A DNA stretch of 64,000 nt, taken from NCBI GenBank assembly GCA_918807975.1, contig OU964932.1, positions 18,011,501-18,075,500 on the forward strand, read 5' to 3'. Positions 56,748 through 64,000 of this stretch are shown here, in pieces (positions within the stretch are counted from its first letter, which is position 1; every line of letters starts with the position of its first letter). The stretch comes from Aplidium turbinatum (Eukaryota > Chordata > Ascidiacea > Aplousobranchia > Polyclinidae). Both the position numbers and the translations under genes were made by a program. The notes under the pieces were generated by a model that was given only the letters and a program-made list of their open reading frames with translations, searched no databases and was not told where the DNA came from.

Positions 56748-57554
56748 CAGTAGAACTCGGTTAATCCGGATTCGGTTAATCCGGATCTTCGCCTAATCCG
56801 GATGAAACTGGAAGTACAAATGATTTGTAATCTTTTTCTTAAGAAACGGCTTCGGATTATCCGGATTATTTAATCCGGATCTTCGCCTATTCCGGACAAA
56901 AGTTGCGCTTTCTCTATCGCTTTATCCGGATTTTCCCGACAGTTTTGCCATTTTATGCTAAAACGTAACGTGGCTTATAGCGAGAAATTTCTTATCTATT
57001 GTTCCGTTAATGTGACGCAATAAATTATTGCGGATTTCTTCTTTTCATGAACAGTAATCCCTCCTAACGCAAAATTCGTGCGCAAATGCCCAAACTCGTA
57101 CTGTCACTTGAAAAGATGTCGGTGGAATTTTCGGCGGTATGTCGGTGATGTTTTTCCAATAGAAGACTTTGTTTGATTTTTTGTAAGTTTTCCAAAGAAA
57201 CTCGTCTTCCGTAACTGTTTTCAAAAGTTTTGAGTGACTAGAGATTATTTCGACACGCATGTCTAAAGGTATAACTTTTGCCAGTGTGTTCTTGCGTTAA
57301 ACGCAGAGTCTACAAATACATTCGTTTTACATGCATACTGCATTTCAAAAGAATTCTATCGCTAATATGGTGATCGCGCGTCTCGGAATTGACAGATAAC
57401 CACACTAATGCGTTCAATTTCGGTGATTTTTACCGATACCCTTCTATCTAGGTAACGTCAGGCTTGATAGAACCGTCATCGGTTAATCCGGATCTTCGCC
57501 TAATCCGGATGGAATCGCCGGTCAAATCGAATCTGGATTAACCGAGTTCTACTG
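56748..57554. mobile_element. pogo/Tc1-mariner-type MITE
   Basis: An 807-bp element. Ends are CAGTAGAACTCGGTTAATCC and (inverted) CAGTAGAACTCGGTTAATCC, flanked by TA on each side (56746-56747 and 57555-57556). The arms repeat GGTTAATCCGGATCTTCGCC. CAG-start ends with a TA duplication fit pogo/Tigger-type elements. The minus-strand frame 57045-57260 is not recognisable. Lies 228 bp after the BARD1 stop. Confidence 0.85.
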
Positions 57555-57556
57555 TA

Positions 57557-57984
57557 GGCACAAGTGTGGTACATGTCTTTTTCTTCTACACTTTAAAACG
57601 CATTAGTTTTCATATTTTTTTCGATGCCAACTGAAAGTTACGTATTATTTACTACAGTAGTCACTTTGCGTTTTTTAGTGTTTCTTTTAGATGCTTTCAT
57701 TGTAGATTTTTGGTTAAGTTGCTCTCTTTCTCAGCTATATTTGACAATAATTCAAAGCGTATCTGGAATTCATGCAATATGAAGCCAAGAAAGTCTGATT
57801 TGTATGTAGTTATTCGATATTTTGAGATTTACTCTTGAATTCACAAGTGTGAATTAAAAGGATAACCTGTTTTAGCCTGATGTTGCGTGTTTTTGTAGCT
57901 GTAGCGGTTTGTCACTTGATTTTGCAACACTATTCCCTAGTCATGTGCAATGACGATTACTTAGCCTAATCAGCTGGAAGTTTC
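57557..57984. other. Intergenic, nothing recognised
   Basis: No gene or delimited repeat. Confidence 0.4.
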
Positions 57985-58145
57985 TTATATAGAGAGGCAT
58001 TAAACCTCTGACACAGACCCGGTCATCAAAATTAACCAGGTGAAGTTTTCGATTGTTGAAGCGTTGTCTGTAAATTATTCTGAGACCCATTTGGTAATCT
58101 TTCGCTGAATGGAGAAAAGCCTCTCATGTGCGTTTGCATAGCCTC
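57985..58145 (-). repeat. SINE family A, partial
   Basis: The middle of the family A body in reverse (GACCCGGTCATCAAAATTAA, GAAGTTTTCGATTGTTGAAG, CGCTGAATGGAGAAAAGCC). The tRNA-like head is not present. Confidence 0.6.
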
Positions 58146-58519
58146 CCAGTATCCTGAAGCTCAAACTGGCGATGCTTGATTTTGTCGTGTTTTTGGTGTA
58201 CATTGTCGGGCGCCCTACCTACAGGTCAACGCATTTTTATATTTTAGTTTGTGAAAAAGCCGTTTAACCCTTTCTCTCTGTTAGTTAACGTTCACTTCGA
58301 CTAAGCTATAACATCAATGGTTTCCAACTGGGGTGCCATTTACAATGTTATCCATTAATGCATTTTGATAAAAGCTGTCCATTGTCATCCTTCTAGTTAT
58401 TTGCAAATTAATGGGATGCCTATGGGCGTAGCCAGAAAATAATTTCAAGAGAGGCAAATAAGTAGGCTACATGCGAGTGTGCCCGGCAACGAGTCGGCGA
58501 AAGCAAAGCACCCAGAGGC

Positions 58520-58935
58520 AGTAGCGTAGCCAGAAATTTTGAAAGGGGGGGGGGGGGGTTTTGACGACCCAGCGGCTGGGAGACCTCCCCCAGAAAATTT
58601 TGAAAAATTTCTTTGAATTTGGTGCATTCTGAGAGCATTTTCAACAAAAATGTGGTTACGAATATTCCTGTAAAATGGTGGTGTCTGGTGGCATAGCAAA
58701 AGGATAAGATCATGTTTTTTTCGGAAATAAAGCTAAGTCTCTATGTTTTCTTGTTGCTAATTCCTGGCTGAGATGTTTGGTATTGGCAAAACTTGCTCTT
58801 TTAATGCAATTTTGTTTAAAATTAGGCATTTTTTTTTAGACTGAAAGCATCATTCTCAATATCGTGACGTCACACGCGTGCCAAAGGGGGGTTGTAACCC
58901 TCAAACCCCCCCCCCCCCCCTTGGCTACGCCACTG
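58520..58935. mobile_element. hAT-type MITE nested in a similar element
   Basis: A 416-bp element. Ends are CAGTAGCGTAGCCAGAAAT and (inverted) CAGTGGCGTAGCCAAGGGG. A perfect duplication, CCCAGAGG, lies at 58512-58519 and 58936-58943. It sits inside a related region (about 58420-59122) whose own ends, CTATGGGCGTAGCCAG and the inverse of CAGGGGCGTAGTCAG, belong to the same GCGTAGCC class. Confidence 0.88.
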
Positions 58936-58943
58936 CCCAGAGG

Positions 58944-60100
58944 GAAATGTGGGAGGCCTCCTCCAGAAAAATTTGAACAAAATACCTTAAAATTGTGTAT
59001 TCTGAGAGAAATTTCGGACTATATCAATATTAAAACTTTTGTCAAATAATGCTGCAACAGAGGGTGAAATGTTTAGTCAAAATATTTGGAAGGGGCAATT
59101 CCCCCCCTCTGACTACGCCCCTGGGGGTATTTATAGACTACGTAGCCTAGTAGACCTACACAAAAAAGGCTCACAAGAGATTAAAATCTGTGCCACTCGG
59201 AAAGTTAGTCAGGATTGAAATTATACTACGGTTCCTGCTGTGTAGACTAGTCAAATGAAGGAAGTAGCCTAGTTTTTTTTGTAATTACCGGTATTTCATT
59301 TCCGAGCGTTCATCTTGCTAACAGGTTTTATTTGCGCCATAAATCTTGGATCTAAACTAACTTGTAGTGGCAGTACTGTATTCGAGGGTATACGCAGTAG
59401 GATATAGCCTACTCTCTGCATTTTCAAGCATCTATAGTATACCTACCCTCTGGTTTTCCAAAGAGAGTGCCTAGTAGTTTTCGACACAGATTTTCCTCGA
59501 CTCGCCTAATTGTGTGACATATGACGACGAAAATGCTGCTTTGCATTATCTCTTTTAACAGTTTTAACTACTTGACTGCATATTAGACACATCATAGTAT
59601 GCGCTGCCGTCTCGATCATGAAATAATAGTATAGAATAATGAAATAATTATTCTCGATCATTGAAATATTAGGCTATACCGTATAGGCCAATAATTACAA
59701 GGGCATCTAATGGTTCTAGATATCCCTGTAGCCTATAGGCCTAATATTTAAAATACATTTTTTTAATGAAATAATTTTTTCATTTCAACAATAGGGCACG
59801 GCCGCCAACACATGCTTATGAAATTACGTGTTAACGGCCGCATAATTATTCATCGACGGCCGCAGGTTGAACACCGTTGAGCTAAGGGTACTAGATACCA
59901 ATTTGTAGCCTAAAGATGTAGATTCCTCTTGTCAGGCTGTTTGGAATGTATTCATAGAAAAATATACAATTTATAACTCTCGTCCAATTTTAATAATATT
60001 CATGTTATGGTAGAATAAAGAACAGTAGGCTAGGCTATTTTGCAAGTTGTCTAGCCTATTATTTATCATTTTGGCAAATGGTTGGTTGGTTTTGAGTCTT
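58944..60100. other. Intergenic, decayed repeats
   Basis: Up to about 59122 is the right half of the outer GCGTAGCC-type element. Near 59790-59885 a short segment with CGGCCGC words ends in AGGTTGAACACCGTTG, like an eroded hAT terminus. No gene. Confidence 0.4.
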
Positions 60101-60348
60101 TATCCTCGGACTGACAAAGCCTTAATTGGTTATTCCTGGCAGTTTCGCATACTTGTATAGGCTCTTGACGCAGGGCCGGTTACCGAGATTGACAGAGTGA
60201 AGTTTTCCGATTGATGAAGTGTTGTTGCTGGGGAATTATTCCATTCATTAGGTGCCGCTGAATTGAGAGCAGTCCTTAATGTGCGTTGCTCAAGCGCACA
60301 CCCCGAGAGTCGATCTTGAGCCGGGCGAGTAACCACTGAGCTAAGCTG
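60101..60348 (-). repeat. SINE family A
   Basis: Reverse copy. Tail TATCCTCGGACTGACAAAGC; body GTTACCGAGATTGACAGAGT and CCATTCATTAGGTGCCGCTG; head near 60325-60348 (reverse of AGCTTAGCTCAGTGGTTACT). Confidence 0.8.
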
Positions 60349-61959
60349 ACAGTAGGCTATACTCTGTGCTTTTTCTACGAATACAGCGCTGTGTAGTAGG
60401 CTACTGGGCATGAAATGTTGTAAATTCGAGCCGCTTATATAGCCTATAGCTGTCAGTGCGACGATGACGTCTCTGGGCACAGCAATGTCGAGAAGTTGGA
60501 GCCCAAAGTCTTCCAGTTTTCATGCAAGAGTTTATTATTATAACTTCACCATTGGAGATTTAATACGGCCTGCACCGGTTCAGATCGATTCAAGGTTTTA
60601 GGTTTTCTACTTTGCCCAGGGTGCGTTTCCTCCCGGGAGCGGTTAAATGAAGTCCTTTGCTTAATAACTTAATATGAAACAAAGAGCTCTTGTCTTGAAG
60701 CAGTAACTATAAACTTAGCTTCCTCATTTGGCATTTATTGCCGGGTTTTTACAGAACTTTTGGCAATTTATAAATTTTTACCTGGCAACTTTGTTACGTA
60801 CTCAATGATGAATAAATGAAATAATGATTTTATTTTCAACCCAAGCAAGTTCTGGGGTTTCTTTCCATCATAAACACTTCACAAAACAGAAATTTTATGT
60901 TTTACAAATAGGTAGTTTTTTCCTGCTTTTGTATTTGTTAATAGTGAAGACAAGTAGCCTATAATGAGTAATACACTAGGCCTAGTAAATTCTAAATGAT
61001 ATCTAGATTACTATTACTAGATTACTACTAAAATGCAAAACTTAAGCTTGCATATTGAATATGATCAAGTCAAGGCTTCACAGGAAACAAATTCACACGC
61101 AACCCAGCGCTAAGAGTTTTCAGACTGTTCCTAGCCTTTAATTTAGTTACAGCTACATTTGAGAAGTCGAACATTATATAGGTAGTATGTTATTGGCATG
61201 GCAATTTACATACATGGTAATTTTCAAAGGTTGTCAGATGCAAAAGTTTTGCCTGTCAACTAGGCTAGTTTCACTTCTCAGTTACCGTACGGGACATTTT
61301 TGGCAGTTGTAGGTTTGATATTGCTGATTCCTTTGATTTTAATTTCTTATTGAACTTCGAATTGGCTTCAACAGAATATATAGTAGGGTGTGGCTGGTGC
61401 CTACCAAAAATTAATTACTTTACTAAATCAGCTCTTCTTTTGGTATACTCTGTGGATGGGTGATACAAACTCACCTGCAAAATTTCAGCTGATTTCGACA
61501 ACATTTAGGTGTAGCACACGGGATTTAAAGATTGCGCAATCACATGGCACCGAAAATAGTCAAAAATCGCTTATTTTTTTAGCATTTTTCAATAATACAA
61601 GCATATTTTCAACTATAAAATGTATTATTGGCCTATGTCAAAGTAAGTATTGTTTGCATTATAATATTTGGGTATTATTGTGATAATTTATTTGCTTTTT
61701 CTCCTAATTTTCATAAATTTTTGGTATTTTTTTTTGGCGAAGCAACGAAAAACTTTGTTTTTTGAAAATTTGTCATTTCATACAGACACTACACAAACAC
61801 AGTTAAAACCAATATTAATACGCATTAGCATACGCATTAACAATGTTTATGATGTATAATTGTATACAGAAACCAGGTTTTTAAACTATCCCCAGAGGAA
61901 CGTTCACGCTGGTTAGGAAGAACCTTTCGATCGTTTTCAACAACTTGGAGAATCATAGA
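60349..61959. other. Intergenic, nothing recognised
   Basis: No gene that I can support. Small open frames at 61390-61683 and 61668-61859 lack domains. Confidence 0.4.
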
Positions 61960-62215
61960 GGAATAAAACAAAGTAACTTCAGCGGGTTTAACATGATGTA
62001 CCGTATTACATACACAAATATAACATAATTAAAAATAAACTCTAATGTTTTCGACACGTATGTGTGTCCGTACGTACGTGTTGAAAATGTTAGAGTTTAT
62101 TTTTAATTAAGTTATATTTGTGTAATGTGTATGTAATACATCATGTTAAACTTGCTGAAGTTACTTTGTTTTATTTCTCCATGGTTCAACAAAGCAAACT
62201 CTCTACCAAAGCTTT
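61960..62215. mobile_element. Fold-back repeat, relative of 32154-32470
   Basis: A near-perfect palindrome. AAAACAAAGTAACTTCAGCG and TTTAACATGATGTA at the left are mirrored at about 62142-62180. An inner pair is AACTCTAATGTTTTCGACAC and GTGTTGAAAATGTTAGAGTT. The right flank carries the CAAACTCTCTACCAAAGCTT block seen inverted at 32154. Confidence 0.65.
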
Positions 62216-63990
62216 AATTTGGAGAATGTTCTGATATTTTTCTTCAGTTTTGGAGTGATGTAAGAAGTCAGAAGCATGCTTCACCCCTTTTTCAGCAGTA
62301 TCATTTGAAACATTCACTGTTGATAATACCTTTATACTTTGTTGATAAGAAGCATCAGACTCCCAACTTTTAACGGGTACGGTAATTTATTTAATTCAAT
62401 AAATGCTGTATCAATTTTAAACAAATCAAAAAACATCAATGAATCAGTGCCGACAAATTGATCTAAAGAAGATGACGATGACACCTCCTTGAGAAACTGG
62501 GGTTTTCCATAACCTTTTTTAGCAGCGAAACCAATTCGGTTGATGAATTTTGTATCTTTATCAAAGCTATTCCACATATTACAAGTACTGGAGCCTAAAT
62601 GCAAACCCTTCCAAAACCCAAGTGACATGCTTTCACTTGAACAATCATAAGGCTAGCCAAAAACTTATCATCAATTGGGAAAACACTGCTTTACAATATA
62701 CCCCCTTTCCTGTATACCTTGGCATAACACTAGACAGGACCCTATCCTATAAGACACACCTACTGAAGCTTAAGAAAAAATTATCTGCTCGCAACAACCT
62801 TTTGCAAAAGCTGGGAAACTCAAACTGGGGAGCAGATGAGCACACACTGAAGCAAACAGCACTGGCTCTCTGTTATTCGACCGCTGAATACTGCGCTCCA
62901 GTATGGGCTAGGTCAAGCCACACAAAAGTAATTGACTCCGAATTAAACCAAGCATGTAGAATCATAACTGGCACACTCCGTCCAACACCAATCGCCGACC
63001 TCTATAACTTAGCAACTATAGCTCCACCTCATATCCGAAGAGAAGTCGCAACAAAAAAGGAAAGAGTAAAACAAATATCCGACCAACGCCACCCTCTCTA
63101 TGAACACAAACTTATTCCAGCAAGACTCAAGTCACGCAAAAGCTTCATCAAAGTCGGCCCATTGGAACACACAAGCGCGACAGCTGCACGACTAGAAATG
63201 TGGACCTCTGAGCCCGATAGGACACAACATCCTGCCATCCCAAGTCCTTCCGAAAGTCTACAACAAACTCCCACCCTTGAGAGAAGAGAGTGGTGCTGCC
63301 TAAACAGAGCCCGCTGCGGAGTCGGGAGAAATAAAAGCAATCTTTTCCGATGGAAGATGACTCCTGACCCAATGTGTGATTGCGGCCTAGACAATCAGAC
63401 AATGAAGCACATCCTCACCAACTGCCCCCTTAGCCCTTCATGTGATGACAACGACCTCAAAAACATCACAAACAATGCTCTTACCTGGCTCCGACACTGG
63501 CGTGACAAGCTATGAATGAATGAATCAAAGCTCTTAAAGTTTTGTTGCAATTTTTCCTTTGAAGACAAGTTAACCTTTGAACTAAACAGGGAAAATGGTA
63601 TCAAATTTTCTGTAAGGTACCAGTGATGCTTTGCAAATGACGCGATTGCAATAGTGGAAATTTCTTCATCAACATCTTTATATTACATTTTTTTTTTAAT
63701 TCAGTTCTAATCTTGTTTTCAATAAGAACAATCTTAATTGCATACAAAACTCGTGCCCCATCCATCGTGCCTGATGGAGTGCACCAGGCTTTAGCATCGT
63801 GTAATTACCAAGTTCCACTAATTTGAGCCAGCGTATATCAATGAAAGATGCAATGCAATGAAAGAATCTCTCTGTAGTCATCCCTGCACCGAAATCTCGT
63901 TTTCGCAGCCATCATAGAGGTAGCTGTTTCAATTGGTTGTGCTTTACAGTCGTATAAAGACTCTGCATTATTAACACCTTTCCAATTGAA
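62216..63990 (-). pseudogene. Unclassified transposase-like protein, split by a LINE
   Basis: Minus-strand coding remnants flank the LINE insertion. Upstream part (63696-63881): MTTERFFHCIASFIDIRW and KPGALHQARWMGHEF. Downstream part (62216-62560): DKDTKFINRIGFAAKKGYGK, QFVGTDSLMFFDLFKI, then near 62240-62330 VSNDTAEKGVKHASDFL. I recall these phrases in uncharacterised, high-copy proteins of hydrozoans and arthropods and take them as transposon-borne, but I cannot name the family. Frame changes and the LINE make it non-functional. It continues beyond the window. Confidence 0.55.
62569..63523 (+). mobile_element. 5'-truncated non-LTR retrotransposon (LINE)
   Basis: A 955-bp insertion with a 9-bp target duplication, ATCAAAGCT, at 62560-62568 and 63524-63532. 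The 3' end is a short TGAA-repeat tail (ATGAATGAATGA). It encodes the C-terminal part of a reverse transcriptase ORF in one uninterrupted frame to 63515: NPSKTQVTCFHLNNHKAS, PVYLGITLDRTLSYKTHL, ALCYSTAEYCAPVWARSS. It ends with the C-terminal zinc-binding-like motif CDCG...MKHILTNC. The catalytic core is lost by 5' truncation, as is usual for LINEs. Jockey/CR1-like is my best guess; the clade is not certain. The intact frame and clear duplication point to a young insertion. Confidence 0.88.
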
Positions 63991-64000
63991 AACATTCAAT
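63533..64000. other. Continuation of the unclassified transposon fragment
   Basis: Holds the upstream coding piece on the minus strand (63696-63881) and runs off the window. No other feature seen. Confidence 0.4.

Noticed and set aside
58420-59122. Outer hAT-type element around the MITE at 58520
   Set aside because: The ends correspond but no target duplication could be matched, so it is mentioned only in context and not called separately.
1-64000. CRISPR arrays, operons, bacterial features
   Set aside because: The window is clearly metazoan nuclear DNA. The direct repeats found are tandem satellites or target duplications.

Overview
This 64 kb window comes from an animal nuclear genome. 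Three spliced or eukaryote-type protein genes are embedded in AT-rich sequence packed with transposable elements. The proteins (a trichoplein, a BARD1 and a CAP-superfamily secreted protein) are metazoan. The mix of hAT, Penelope-like, BEL/Pao and tRNA-SINE repeats, together with the constantly recurring word TAGCCTAC/GTAGGCTA, suggests an invertebrate deuterostome, perhaps a tunicate. That placement is inference with low to moderate confidence.

Host genes. (1) 7369-32673, plus strand: a seven-exon gene that I assembled by exon phase. It encodes a 291-residue CAP (CRISP/GLIPR/PR-1) protein with a signal peptide, an intact His/Glu tetrad, a Thr-rich stalk and a hydrophobic C-terminus. Its introns carry most of the repeats in the first half of the window; intron 4 alone is 14.6 kb. 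(2) 36209-42839, minus strand: a complete eleven-exon trichoplein (TCHP) gene of 500 codons, close to the 498 residues of human TCHP. (3) 54837-56519, plus strand: an intronless BARD1 homologue of 560 aa with RING, ankyrin repeats and two BRCT domains. It is squeezed between a hAT-type element ending 82 bp before its ATG and a pogo-like element starting 228 bp after its stop.

Mobile DNA. At least fifteen hAT-type insertions can be delimited by terminal inverted repeats, most with a perfect 8-bp target duplication. Several are nested: 22628-23711 inside 21500-24819; 27599-28762 inside 27016-29414; 49100-49607 inside 48709-49863, which itself cuts a Penelope-like element; and a piggyBac-like element inside 51124-53513. 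There is an internally reduced BEL/Pao fossil (17571-19812), a 5'-truncated LINE with a 9-bp target duplication (62569-63523) inside an unclassified transposase fragment, and three tRNA-derived SINE families.

The most unusual structure is at 10849-15439. It is a 4.6 kb long inverted repeat whose arms carry tandem ~150-bp monomers. It encloses a truncated ORF with a TDxLV (nuclease-like) motif, and both arms carry the same acidic-tail coding segment at their inner ends. It sits in intron 2 of the CAP gene, ending 53 bp before exon 3. A family of fold-back or Penelope-type terminal repeats carries the hammerhead-like pattern CTGANGA...GAAA at four loci.

All calls come from reading the sequence. 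No database search was possible.
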